Shown in pieces: positions 8,118 to 17,400 of a DNA stretch of 26,354 nt. The position numbers and the translations under genes were made by a program. Under the pieces are notes generated by a model. It saw only the letters and a list, made by a program, of their open reading frames with translations, did not search any database and was not told the DNA's origin. Each line of letters starts with the position of its first letter. Positions within the stretch are counted from its first letter, which is position 1. The stretch comes from Thermodesulfobacteriota bacterium. GTDB lineage: Bacteria > Desulfobacterota > DSM-4660 > Desulfatiglandales > Desulfatiglandaceae. The stretch spans positions 1 through 26,354 of the forward strand of contig JANQDY010000041.1 in assembly GCA_028278625.1 (NCBI GenBank), given 5' to 3'.

Positions 8118-8147
8118 AGTGTAGGTTAAAATCCTTCATGTTGTCAA
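8118..8147 (-). promoter_or_regulatory. Candidate sigma-70 promoter of the cold-shock gene
   Basis: On the minus strand TTGACA (plus 8142-8147) and TACACT (plus 8118-8123) are separated by 18 bp. The -35 box is a perfect consensus. Transcription would start near 8111, between the helicase stop and the cold-shock gene, so the latter need not depend on helicase read-through. Confidence 0.55.
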
Positions 8148-8203
8148 GTAAAAATGAAATTAACGTCATCAAAGTAATGTTGATTAATAGATAAAGCGTC
8201 AGA

Positions 8204-9757
8204 TCATACTTGGGAAACACTGACAGCCTTCTGTTTGCTCACAGGATTCTTACGGCTCCTTCGGGATTTGGAAGACCTGGATCGCTGGCTTGGCCGTCTT
8301 TTCCTGTTTTTGGGCGTCCGCCCTTTCCTGGTTCCGGTATGTTCTCCGGCCGAAGCGACCTTCTTGGGTGGGAGGGGTGGCTCAGCCAGCAACATTTCAT
8401 CCGGCTGCTCGCACAAAAGGTGGGTTCCAAGGTATTCATTAATGGCGGGGATATAGAATGAATCCTCCTCACAAGCGAAACTCACGGATATCCCGGAAGC
8501 TCCGGCACGACCGGTTCGTCCGATACGATGGACATAGTCCTCCGGGTCCTGGGGCAATGTGAAATTGATGACGTGGCTGATCCCTTCAACGTGCAGCCCC
8601 CGGGCAGCCACATCCGTTGCCACAAGCACGCGAATACTCCCTTTACGGAAATTTTCAAGGGTCTTGATCCGTTTGTTTTGCGCTATCTCGCCGGACAGAA
8701 TCGCACAGTTGATATGATAACGCCTGAGCCGTTCGGCCAGACGGCGCGTCTGATCACGCCGGTTCACAAAGACCAGCACCCGCTCAAGCTTCTGCCCGAT
8801 AATCAGGTTCAGCAGAAGCACGAATTTTTCTTCCGTGGTGACAATATAGACCCGCTGTTGAACCGATTCGGCGGCAACCTGCTCCGGTTCAATCTCCACG
8901 TGAGCAGGCCGTCTTGTCCATTGCTCGGCGAGACGTTCCACCTCCGGCTTGAGGGTGGCGCTGAAAAACATGGTTTGACGCTTCTCTTTATGGGGAGTGC
9001 TGTAGACGATCTTCCTCACATCCGGAATAAATCCCATATCAAGCATGCGATCGGCTTCATCAATCACCAGGATCTCAACCTGATTCAGGTGCAGAATCTT
9101 CTGCTGCTTGAAGTCAAGCAGCCGGCCCGGTGTTGCCACCATAATATCGATAGGCTTCTTCTGAAGTACCTGTTTTTGCTTGTCATATTGGATACCACCC
9201 AGGATTGATTGGATTCGAAGGTGTGTGTATTTTCCGATGTCCCGGGCATCCTTTTCAATCTGAAGCACCAGTTCCCGGGTTGGCGCGATAATCAGGACCC
9301 TGGGTGTTCCCGCAGGTCGTTTCCCTTTTACGGGTTTTCCAAGCAAATGGGCATAAATATTGATGAGAAAGGCGGCCGTTTTTCCGGTCCCGGTCTGTGC
9401 CTTCCCCGTGACATCCGAACCCGACAGGGCTTCCGGTAGGATCTCCCCCTGGATCGGCGTGCAGTACTTGAAGCCAAGATCCGAAATGGCGTGCATAAGA
9501 GGTATTGGCAACGCCAAATCATGAAAACGGCATTCTCCCTCCTTTTCAGGGACCACAAACTGGGACAGCTGCCAGGAGGGTCGCGACCGGGCTGAAGGCG
9601 GCTTTTTCAATGGTATCACAACCGGCCTTTCGCGCCCCGGTTCTTTTTTAAGGCCATCCGGAGGCGAAGGGACGGAATTTGCTTCTTTTGATGACGTTTT
9701 TGGGGAAGGTTTTTTATTGAGGAGGGTATGTACTGCTTGAATCAAATTTCTTAACAA
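8204..9757 (-). CDS. DEAD-box ATP-dependent RNA helicase (RhlB/RhlE-like)
   Basis: This is a cytoplasmic RNA helicase of 517 aa. All core motifs are present: the Q motif region (FKYCTPIQ, near 97-104), motif I AQTGTGKT (120-127), Ia PTRELVLQI, Ib TPGRLLD, II DEAD (233-236), III SAT (266-268), V ATDVAARGLHV and VI HRIGRTGRAG. An N-terminal extension of about 75 residues and a C-terminal tail very rich in R, K and S (from about residue 460) flank the core and probably bind RNA. The start is TTG at 9757 with AAAGGA upstream. It lies between rpsA and a cold-shock gene on the same strand, which suits a role in ribosome assembly or mRNA unfolding. Assignment to RhlB or RhlE is not secure. Confidence 0.93.
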   Translation of the reverse strand: MLRNLIQAVHTLLNKKPSPKTSSKEANSVPSPPDGLKKEPGRERPVVIPLKKPPSARSRPSWQLSQFVVPEKEGECRFHDLALPIPLMHAISDLGFKYCTPIQGEILPEALSGSDVTGKAQTGTGKTAAFLINIYAHLLGKPVKGKRPAGTPRVLIIAPTRELVLQIEKDARDIGKYTHLRIQSILGGIQYDKQKQVLQKKPIDIMVATPGRLLDFKQQKILHLNQVEILVIDEADRMLDMGFIPDVRKIVYSTPHKEKRQTMFFSATLKPEVERLAEQWTRRPAHVEIEPEQVAAESVQQRVYIVTTEEKFVLLLNLIIGQKLERVLVFVNRRDQTRRLAERLRRYHINCAILSGEIAQNKRIKTLENFRKGSIRVLVATDVAARGLHVEGISHVINFTLPQDPEDYVHRIGRTGRAGASGISVSFACEEDSFYIPAINEYLGTHLLCEQPDEMLLAEPPLPPKKVASAGEHTGTRKGRTPKNRKRRPSQRSRSSKSRRSRKNPVSKQKAVSVSQV

Positions 9758-9845
9758 AAATTTTTCCTTTCAGGCTGTAACTTTCAAAGGGCAATAATGG
9801 AAAGTCAATGCCATTTTAATAAGAAGGGCTCAAAGATTTTTTCTG

Positions 9846-9881
9846 AAAAAAACACCGACCCTCAAGCCCTGCCATGAGGTC
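9846..9881 (-). terminator. Rho-independent terminator after rpsA
   Basis: On the minus strand a stem formed by plus-strand segments GACCCTCA (9857-9864) and TGAGGTC (9875-9881), with one bulged base, is followed by GGTG and seven T residues (plus 9846-9852). It sits 44 bp beyond the rpsA stop codon and would separate rpsA from the helicase gene. Confidence 0.65.
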
Positions 9882-9924
9882 TTATTGACCGTTTCGAGAA
9901 GAGAAAATCCTTTGGTGAAAAAAC

Positions 9925-11769
9925 CTATTGAGAGGACGGCTCCGTATCCTTCAGATCATCTCCTTGATCGATGTCCATCATCTTCTCTTTCAACAGTGCG
10001 CCCAGATTGCTGGTAGCCTTTTCCTGATTGTTCACATAATTGGTGTAGACCTTTTTCTCGGGGCTTTCCTGAAGCTTTCGAATGGAGAGTCCAATCCGTT
10101 TCTCTTTCTGTGAAACATTGACCACCTCGGCTTCAATCTCATCACCCACCGTGAAATCCTTGAGTTCCTTGGCGTCTTCCTGGCCTTTGGGTAGTTGTGA
10201 AACGTGAATCAGACCTTCAATCCCTTCTTCCAGTTCAAGAAAAAGACCGAAGTCCGTTATATTGGTAATTTTGCCGGAAACCCGTGTGCCTGGTTTGTAC
10301 TTTTCAGGTATTTCATTCCATGGATCGGGCGTCAGGTGTTTGATACCCAATGAAAAGTGTTCATTTTCCTTATCGATGCGCAGAATCACCGCTCTGACTT
10401 CGTCGCCTTTCTTGTAAAGTTCGGAAGGGTGCTTGATCTGCTTGGTCCAGGAAATGTCCGAAATATGGACCAGTCCGTCAATTCCCTTGTCGATACCCAC
10501 AAACACGCCGAAATCGGTGATATTTTTGATCTTTCCTTCGATGATGGCGCCGATGGGATATTCCTCCGTGATGACGTCCCATGGATTCGGCTCAAGTTGT
10601 TTAATGCTCAGGGAAATCCTTTTCTTGGGCACATCCAGACTCAGAACAACCGCGTCCACCGTATCATCCACACGAAGAAGTTCCGACGGGTGCATCACTT
10701 TACGGGTCCAGGACATTTCAGAGATATGGACCAGCCCTTCCACCCCCTCTTCCAGTTCTATAAAAGCGCCGTATTTCTTCAAAGTTGCCACGCGGCCGGA
10801 AACCTTGGCTTCTACGGGGTATTTCTCTTCAATGCCGGTCCAAGGATCCGGGGTCAGCTGCTTTATGCCCAGGGAAACGCGTTCCTTTTCCCGATCAAAG
10901 CTCAGCACTTTCACCTTGATTTTGTCGCCGATCTGGTAGAGTTCCGAAGGGTGACCTGTTTTGCTCCAGGCGATGTTGGTGACGTGAACAAGGCCGTCAA
11001 TGCCGCCCAGATCGATAAACAAACCATAATCGGTGATGTTGGTGACCGCGCCTTCCACCACTGCGCCCTCTTCCAGGTCTTCGAGCACTTTTTCACGCTG
11101 CGCGGCCCTTTCAACCTCCAGTACCGCCCGTCGTGACAACACGATGTTTCCCTGACGCCTTTCATATTTGATGATCTTGAAATCGTGCTCGGTACCCACC
11201 AGCGTATCCAGGTCTTTTACCGGTCTCAGATCGGCCTGGGAGCCGGGTAAAAAGGCTTGAAGACCCACGTCCACCGATAGTCCCCCCTTCACGCGGGACA
11301 CGATCTTCCCTTTGATGGTTTCATTATCCCTATAGGCCTTTTCTATATCGTCCCACACTTTGACCCTGGCAGCCTTTTCTTTGGACAGAACGATATTTCC
11401 GTCACTGTCTTCCTTGCGAACCAGGAGGACCTCGACCCTGTCGCCCACCTTCGCGTTGAAGTTGCCTTCCAGGTCTTCGAATTCGCTCACATGAATCTGT
11501 CCTTCTGATTTGTATCCAATATCCACCAGCACGAATTCATTATCGATTTGAACAATTTCACCACTGACGATCTTGCCTTCCTGAATACTCTTAAGGCTCT
11601 CTTCAAACATCTCCATAAAAGATTGATCGTCGGTCATTTCTGACTCAAATTCGCCTGAATCGCCTGAAAATCCGCCGGTAAAACCATCCGGTTCTTCCCA
11701 TATTGCGGCGTTTGTGTTTTCGGTTTCTGAAAATCCACTTTCGGACATTTCGTCTGTTCCTTTACTCAT
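9925..11769 (-). CDS. rpsA: 30S ribosomal protein S1
   Basis: This is a 614-residue protein with six S1 RNA-binding domains, roughly at residues 60-135, 150-220, 236-305, 322-392, 409-479 and 496-565. Domains 3-6 repeat the pattern GLVHIS...W...HPSEL followed by LGIKQL.PDPW. It tethers mRNA to the 30S subunit. A leading acidic segment of about 55 residues (rich in S, E, G and D) is longer than in E. coli S1 (557 aa). I start at the ATG at 11769, since the preceding TTG only adds one residue; GGGGGA lies about 10 bases upstream. A long leader with several hairpins precedes the gene and a terminator follows it. Confidence 0.95.
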   Translation of the reverse strand: MSKGTDEMSESGFSETENTNAAIWEEPDGFTGGFSGDSGEFESEMTDDQSFMEMFEESLKSIQEGKIVSGEIVQIDNEFVLVDIGYKSEGQIHVSEFEDLEGNFNAKVGDRVEVLLVRKEDSDGNIVLSKEKAARVKVWDDIEKAYRDNETIKGKIVSRVKGGLSVDVGLQAFLPGSQADLRPVKDLDTLVGTEHDFKIIKYERRQGNIVLSRRAVLEVERAAQREKVLEDLEEGAVVEGAVTNITDYGLFIDLGGIDGLVHVTNIAWSKTGHPSELYQIGDKIKVKVLSFDREKERVSLGIKQLTPDPWTGIEEKYPVEAKVSGRVATLKKYGAFIELEEGVEGLVHISEMSWTRKVMHPSELLRVDDTVDAVVLSLDVPKKRISLSIKQLEPNPWDVITEEYPIGAIIEGKIKNITDFGVFVGIDKGIDGLVHISDISWTKQIKHPSELYKKGDEVRAVILRIDKENEHFSLGIKHLTPDPWNEIPEKYKPGTRVSGKITNITDFGLFLELEEGIEGLIHVSQLPKGQEDAKELKDFTVGDEIEAEVVNVSQKEKRIGLSIRKLQESPEKKVYTNYVNNQEKATSNLGALLKEKMMDIDQGDDLKDTEPSSQ

Positions 11770-12072
11770 CAACTTGCGTCCCCCGGTTAGTTAAAATTCT
11801 TGGTTCCCATTAAAATAATCAATCAAAAAGCAAGGGCACCCAGTGTCAACGCACTAAGATGCCCTCATCAAAATACCAGAATTCCAATGCTAAAGGTTTC
11901 GGCCCGAAGCAACCAGTCTTCCCTGGGCCTTGGGTTATTTTCTTTGACTTCAAAACTCTCTCTACCACCCATCATCAAAATTCCATGATAAAGGGTGGAA
12001 AGGGTTGCGAAAAGGAAGAACAACTCTTTTCGCCGATTAATTGATATAAACATCTCTAGGGTTTAAAAGTAG
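11770..12072 (-). promoter_or_regulatory. Long, structured 5' leader of rpsA
   Basis: About 300 bases upstream of rpsA hold no convincing gene but several potential hairpins. One pairs AGGGCA (11833-11838) with TGCCCT (11860-11865) around an inner AGTG/CACT stem (11842-11845 with 11852-11855). One is TTCG-GCC-CGAA near 11899-11909 with flanking GGT/ACC. One pairs CCACCCATCAT (11965-11975) with ATGAT and GGGTGG (11985-11998), with a three-base bulge. S1 represses its own mRNA through leader structure in E. coli, so an autoregulatory leader is plausible but unproven. Confidence 0.4.
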
Positions 12073-12079
12073 CCCCTAA

Positions 12080-12105
12080 ATTATACATTCGAGAAGAAAT
12101 GTCAA
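12080..12105 (-). promoter_or_regulatory. Candidate rpsA promoter
   Basis: On the minus strand a perfect -35 box TTGACA (plus 12100-12105) and a perfect -10 box TATAAT (plus 12080-12085) occur. The spacer is only 14 bp, shorter than the usual 16-18, so the pair may not act together as written. Confidence 0.35.
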
Positions 12106-12155
12106 TGAAAAAGGAACAAATCCTTCAAAAACACCCTCCCTCACTCGGGACACAT

Positions 12156-12183
12156 TGTTTCCTTGTTGACTTTTTGTTAAAAT
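12156..12183 (+). promoter_or_regulatory. Candidate rlmKL promoter
   Basis: A weak -35 like TTGTTT (12156-12161) and a good -10 like TAAAAT (12178-12183) are separated by 16 bp. A TTGACT also lies at 12166 but has no matching -10. Transcription would begin about 40 bp before the methyltransferase start. Confidence 0.3.
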
Positions 12184-12229
12184 CCTTGGAAAAGCCGATA
12201 AGGATACCCTCCTCCATTACGAATAGGAA

Positions 12230-14404
12230 ATGCCGGATAAGCCACATACTTTTTTCGCCACTTGCCCCAAAGGGATTGAAGCCCTTCTCCATGGGGAAAT
12301 CCTTTCATTGGATAACCCCAATCCAAAAGAGACACCGGGAGGCGTCTTCTTCAAAGGGCCCCTTCGATCAGCGTACGAGGCCTGCCTCTGGTCCCGCCTG
12401 GCCAACCGCATCCTTCTTGTACTGGCCCGTTTCGAAACCAAGACACCCGATGAATTGTACAGCGGCATCCTTGACAGGATTCCCTGGGAAGACCATCTGA
12501 CCCCAAACGAGAAGATTGCCGTCGATTTTACGGCGGACCGCAAGAACACCTTCCATTCCCTTTATGCGGCCCTTCGCATCAAAGACGCAGTCGCGGACCG
12601 GTTTCGCGTGCTAACAGGTCACCGGCCATCCGTTGACACGGAAAAACCGGACATTCGCATCAATGTCCACGTAAAGAAAGACCTGGCCCAGGTATCCCTC
12701 GATTTGAGCGGTGAGAGCCTGCACAAACGCTTTTACCGAACCCGGGGCGGTACGGCGCCCCTCAAGGAAAACCTGGCAGCCGCCATACTGCTTCGAGCCC
12801 GCTGGCCTCAAATGGCCAAAAAGAACGCTCCCCTGTTGGATCCCTTTTGCGGATCCGGCACCCTTTTGATCGAAGCCGCCCTCATGGCCTTGGATATGGC
12901 GCCGGGACTTCGAAGAAAATCCTTTGGGTTCACAAAATGGAAACAGCATGATCGGGCTTTGTGGAAAAGTTTGCTGGCCGAGGCCGAGAAGAGGGCGGAT
13001 CAGGGAACGGATGGCATCTCCAAAAGATTCTTCGGTTTTGACAGGGATCCTAAAGCGATCGCCAATGCCAGGAACAACGCAATTCGCGCCGGGGTTGAGG
13101 AAGCCATTTCATTTCGGATACGGAATATGGAATCCCTTGCCCCACCCCCATCAATTGTTCCCGGGTTACTGGTGGCAAACCCGCCCTACGGGGAACGCAT
13201 GGGCAAAAAAGCGGATCTTGAAAACCTCTACCAACGCCTTGGGAACCGGCTGAAAAAAGAGTTTCAGGGTTGGTCCGCGGCTGTTTTTACGGCTTCGCCC
13301 CATTTGGCAAAAAAAATGGGCATCCGCGCCAGAAAACAATACCGCCTTTTTAATGGTCCCCTCCCCTGCAAGCTTCTCTGTTTCCAGGTTGAAAATCAGT
13401 GGTTCATGCAGCAATCAACCCCGTGTCGTCCGCCGTCCCGAACCGGTGAAATACCCGGGTCCGAACCGGGGGCTCAAATGTTCCAAAACCGCCTTAGAAA
13501 GAATCTCAGGATCCTTGGCAAATGGGCTCAAAAAGAAGGCGTCACCTGTTACAGGCTTTACGATGCGGACATGCCCGAGTATGCGGTGGCCATTGATCTC
13601 TATGAAAAATATGTGCACGTTCAGGAATACCGCCCTCCCGCCACTGTCTCCCCTCTGAAAGCGAGGGAGAGATTAGGGCAGATACTCTCCATACTCCCTG
13701 AAACACTAAAGATTCCCCGCCATAACATTGTTTTTAAAGTCAGGGAAAAGAAGAAGAAAAGCACCCAATATGAACGCTTTGACTCACAAGGCCGCTTTTT
13801 CCAAGTGGGGGAAAAGGATCTTCGTTTCCTGGTAAATCTGACCGACTATCTGGATACCGGACTCTTCTTGGATCAGCGGCCCATGAGGGAACGGTTGCGG
13901 CGGGAATCTTTCGAGAAACGGGTGTTGAACCTGTTCTGTTACACGGCAACGGCCACCGTTTGCGCGGCAGCAGGGGGGGCCGTGGCCACCACCAGTGTGG
14001 ACATGAGCAGAACTTACCTCAATTGGGCCAGAAGGAACCTGGCGTTGAATCACTGTGAGGGACCGAAGCACCGGCTGGTGAGGGCGGACTGTCTTGAATG
14101 GATCACCAACTGTAAAGACCGCTATGACCTCATCTACCTGGATCCGCCCACCTTCTCCAATTCCAAAAGGATGATGCGATCCTTTGACGTACAGCGGGAC
14201 CATAAACAACTGCTCGCGCAAACCCTTAAGCTGCTGGCTCCGGGGGGAATTCTGATATTCTCCAGCAACAAGCGGAAATTCAGACTTGATTCCGATGCCT
14301 TAAGGCAATGGCATGTAAAAGATATCACCCGATCCACCATTCCCAGGGATTATGAGAGAAATCCGCACATTCACAAGGCATTTGAAATCCGGGAAAGGAA
14401 CTGA
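12230..14404 (+). CDS. rlmL: Bifunctional 23S rRNA methyltransferase RlmKL
   Basis: This is a 724-residue fusion of two SAM-dependent methyltransferases. In E. coli RlmKL (702 aa) the N-terminal half makes m2G2445 and the C-terminal half m7G2069 of 23S rRNA. The opening FFATCPKGIEALL is the ferredoxin-like/THUMP part. The RlmL catalytic domain shows LLDPFCGSGTLLIEAAL and the NPPYGER motif at about 317-323. The RlmK half shows VLNLFCYTATATVCAA near 565-580 and DPPTFSNSK from 638. A linker of about 40 residues rich in P, R and G (from about 395) joins them. The start at 12230 has only AGGA very close to the ATG. The giant kinase gene begins 33 bp downstream on the same strand, possibly as read-through. 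Confidence 0.95.
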   Translation: MPDKPHTFFATCPKGIEALLHGEILSLDNPNPKETPGGVFFKGPLRSAYEACLWSRLANRILLVLARFETKTPDELYSGILDRIPWEDHLTPNEKIAVDFTADRKNTFHSLYAALRIKDAVADRFRVLTGHRPSVDTEKPDIRINVHVKKDLAQVSLDLSGESLHKRFYRTRGGTAPLKENLAAAILLRARWPQMAKKNAPLLDPFCGSGTLLIEAALMALDMAPGLRRKSFGFTKWKQHDRALWKSLLAEAEKRADQGTDGISKRFFGFDRDPKAIANARNNAIRAGVEEAISFRIRNMESLAPPPSIVPGLLVANPPYGERMGKKADLENLYQRLGNRLKKEFQGWSAAVFTASPHLAKKMGIRARKQYRLFNGPLPCKLLCFQVENQWFMQQSTPCRPPSRTGEIPGSEPGAQMFQNRLRKNLRILGKWAQKEGVTCYRLYDADMPEYAVAIDLYEKYVHVQEYRPPATVSPLKARERLGQILSILPETLKIPRHNIVFKVREKKKKSTQYERFDSQGRFFQVGEKDLRFLVNLTDYLDTGLFLDQRPMRERLRRESFEKRVLNLFCYTATATVCAAAGGAVATTSVDMSRTYLNWARRNLALNHCEGPKHRLVRADCLEWITNCKDRYDLIYLDPPTFSNSKRMMRSFDVQRDHKQLLAQTLKLLAPGGILIFSSNKRKFRLDSDALRQWHVKDITRSTIPRDYERNPHIHKAFEIRERN

Positions 14405-14437
14405 ATCTCCAATCCGAAACCAACAGGAGGATTGCCC

Positions 14438-17400
14438 ATGCCATCGATCAAGGATTACGCCATTACCGAAAGGCTTCGTTCGAGATCGCATACCGAACTG
14501 TCTCGGGCGGTCCGCAAGCGTGACAACCGACCGGTGATCCTCAAGGTTTTACACCGTGGCCCTTGGTTTTCGAGGCAAAGAAGACACTTTGAGCAGGATT
14601 TCGAAATCGGGAGTTCCCTCGATCTGCCCTGTGTCCTAAAGCCCCATGCCCTCGAAGAAGACCATATGGGGATGCGGTTGGTTTTGGATGGTTTTGGCGG
14701 CAACCCCCTTGACCGGCTGTTGGCCCGGGGTCGGCCGCCCCTGTCCCAGGTCATTGGCATCGCGTTATCAGCGGCGATGGCCCTGGGGGACATCCACAGC
14801 CGAGGCATCACCCACAAGAGTATACAGCCGGCGAATCTCTTTTATGACCCGCAATTGGATCAATTAAGACTCACCGGTTTCGGCGTGGCCACGGCGCTAA
14901 AGCGGGAGACTCCCGGCAAAGAATCCCCTCAAGATCCCGACGGGGATCTTGCCTATATTTCTCCTGAACAAACCGGACGAATGAACCGTTCCCTGGATCA
15001 CCGAAGCGATTTTTTCTCCCTGGGCGCAACGATCTATGAATGCCTTACGGGTAAGCGCCCGTTTGCCGCCAAAGACGAACCGGAACTGATCCATTCTCTT
15101 TTGGCCCGTGATCCCGAACCGCCCGTCACAATCGACAATACCATACCGGCCGTGGTCTCCAAAATCGTGATGAAACTTCTGGAGAAGACACCCGATAAAA
15201 GATACCAGAGCGCTTTCGGTTTGGCAGCGGATTTGCGTTCCTGCCGCAAACAGCTCATCCGAACGGGAGAGATAAAAGACTTTGAACCGGGATCGAGGGA
15301 CAGACCCGAGCGTTTTCGTATTCCCGACAAATTGTACGGCCGTGAGGAGCAGGTGGACACCTTGATGCGGGCCTTTGAACGGACAGCACGGGGCAGGGCT
15401 GAGTTGATGCTGGTCACCGGATACTCGGGTATCGGAAAAACGGCCCTCATCAACGAACTTCAAAAACCGATTGTACGGCGGCAGGGATGCTTCATCAGCG
15501 GCAAATACGATCAATACATGCGCCACATTCCCTATTCGGCCCTGGTTGTGGCTTTTGGGGAACTCATTCGACAGATTCTGACCCAAACCGAGGACCGAAT
15601 CGAACGCTGGCGACATGCCCTGATCGACGCGTTGGCCCCCAACGGCCAGATACTGATCGACGTGATCCCGGAATTGGAACTCATTATCGGCCCGCAGCCG
15701 GCCGTGGTGGAATTGCCGTCCGCCGAAGCCCAAAATCGATTCGACATGGTTCTCATCAGTTTTGTACATGTCTTTGCAAAGGAAGAACACCAACTGGTGT
15801 TGTTTTTGGATGACTTGCAGTGGATCGATTCGTCTTCACTGAGATTGCTCGACCTCCTGATCACCGATCCGGACTCCAAAAACTTCCTTTTGCTCGGGGC
15901 CTATCGGGACAATGAGGTTGATAAAGCCCATCAACTGGCAATCACCCTCGGCGAGATTCGCTCTCGTGGCGCCACCGTCAACGAAATACGGCTATCCTCC
16001 TTGACAATTCATGATGTTTCCCGGCTTTGTGCCGATACCCTCGGTTCCTCGGTTGAGCAGTCCCGGCCCCTGGCCAAAAGCGTTTTCGAAAAAACAAAAG
16101 GGAATCCCTTTTTTCTAAGACAGTTTCTCGAACACCTGGTTGCTCAAGGGGTTCTCGGTTTCGATTTCATGGCAGGTGTGTGGAAATGGAACAGAGATCA
16201 AATCCGTGAAATGGCCATTACGGAGAATGTGGTTGACCTTATGAGCAAACGTCTGCTGCACCTTCCGGCCCCAACCCGGGAAGCACTGAAACTGGCCGCA
16301 TGCATTGGCAACCGGTTTAGCCTCAAAATGCTGGCCATTGTAAGCGGGTCCGCAGCCGAAGCATTGAGCAGAGTGCTCTGGGATGCGCTAAAGATAGAGG
16401 TTATCGTCCCCCAAGGGCTTGGCGCACGTGCCCCTTCATCCCTTCCGTCAGCCAGCCAGGCTGAGGCGGCCTATCGGTTTCTCCATGACCGGGTTCAGGA
16501 GGCAGCATACTCGTTGATCCCAGCGAGCAAAAGACAAGGGGTCCACCTCAAGATGGGCCGGGCACTCTTGAATGACGCAGGTCTGGGTGATCGTGAAAGT
16601 ATCCTGTTCGATATTGTCAATCACCTCAACATGGGTGCGGACCTGATAGACGACGAACACGAACGTGTGAGACTTGCGCGCATGAATCTTAAAGCCGGGC
16701 TGAAAGCCAAGACCTCCGCGGCCTATGGGGACGCTCGAAGGTATTTTCTGACGGGCATCGAAATGCTGGCCCCTGAAAGCTGGCAGGACCAATACCACCT
16801 GACCCTCAGCCTGTATGTGGAGGCGGTTGAAATTGCATTTCTCAATACGGATTTCGAATCGGCTCAAAGATTGTCAGATGTCGTCGTTGCCAAATCTCGA
16901 AGTATCATCGACCAGGTGCGGGTGCACGTGACCCGCGTGGAATTCCTGATCACCCGTAACATGATGATAAAGGCCCTGGAAACAGCGTTTCCCGTATTGG
17001 AAATGCTGGGCTATCCCATCTCCGGAGACCCTTTGGACAACAGGTTGTCCGGCCGGTTGCCGGGCATGGACGAAATCAGCGACTTGCCTGAAATGACCGA
17101 TCCCAAACAACTGGCCGCGGTCCAATTGCTCACCATTATCTCGGGCGCGGCATATCAGGGACAGCCGGAGCTTTTCGCCCCCATTGTCTTCCGGCTCGTC
17201 AACCTTCACCAGGAAAACGGACTGTCCCCGCTGGCTTCCTACGCTTACAGCGTTTACGCCCTGCTCCTTTGCGGGCCGCTCGAGGATATCGAAACGGGAT
17301 ACCATGCTGGCATGCTGGCCCTTAAGATGCAGGATCGGTTCAAGGCCCGTGAGGTTGAATGCAAGGTCCGATTCGTGGTTGAATCTTTCGTTCGCCACTG

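Noticed and set aside
8528..9208. Plus-strand open frame of 226 codons
   Set aside because: It is fully antisense to the DEAD-box helicase, whose motifs are all present on the other strand.
10357..11136. Plus-strand open frame of 259 codons with internal repeats
   Set aside because: The repeats mirror the S1 domains of rpsA on the opposite strand.
11868..12053. Short open frames on both strands upstream of rpsA
   Set aside because: They cross predicted hairpins, have poor start signals and no family features; a leader RNA explains the region better.
14897..15793. Minus-strand open frame of 298 codons
   Set aside because: It is antisense to the kinase-like and AAA parts of the giant sensor protein and has no recognisable domain.
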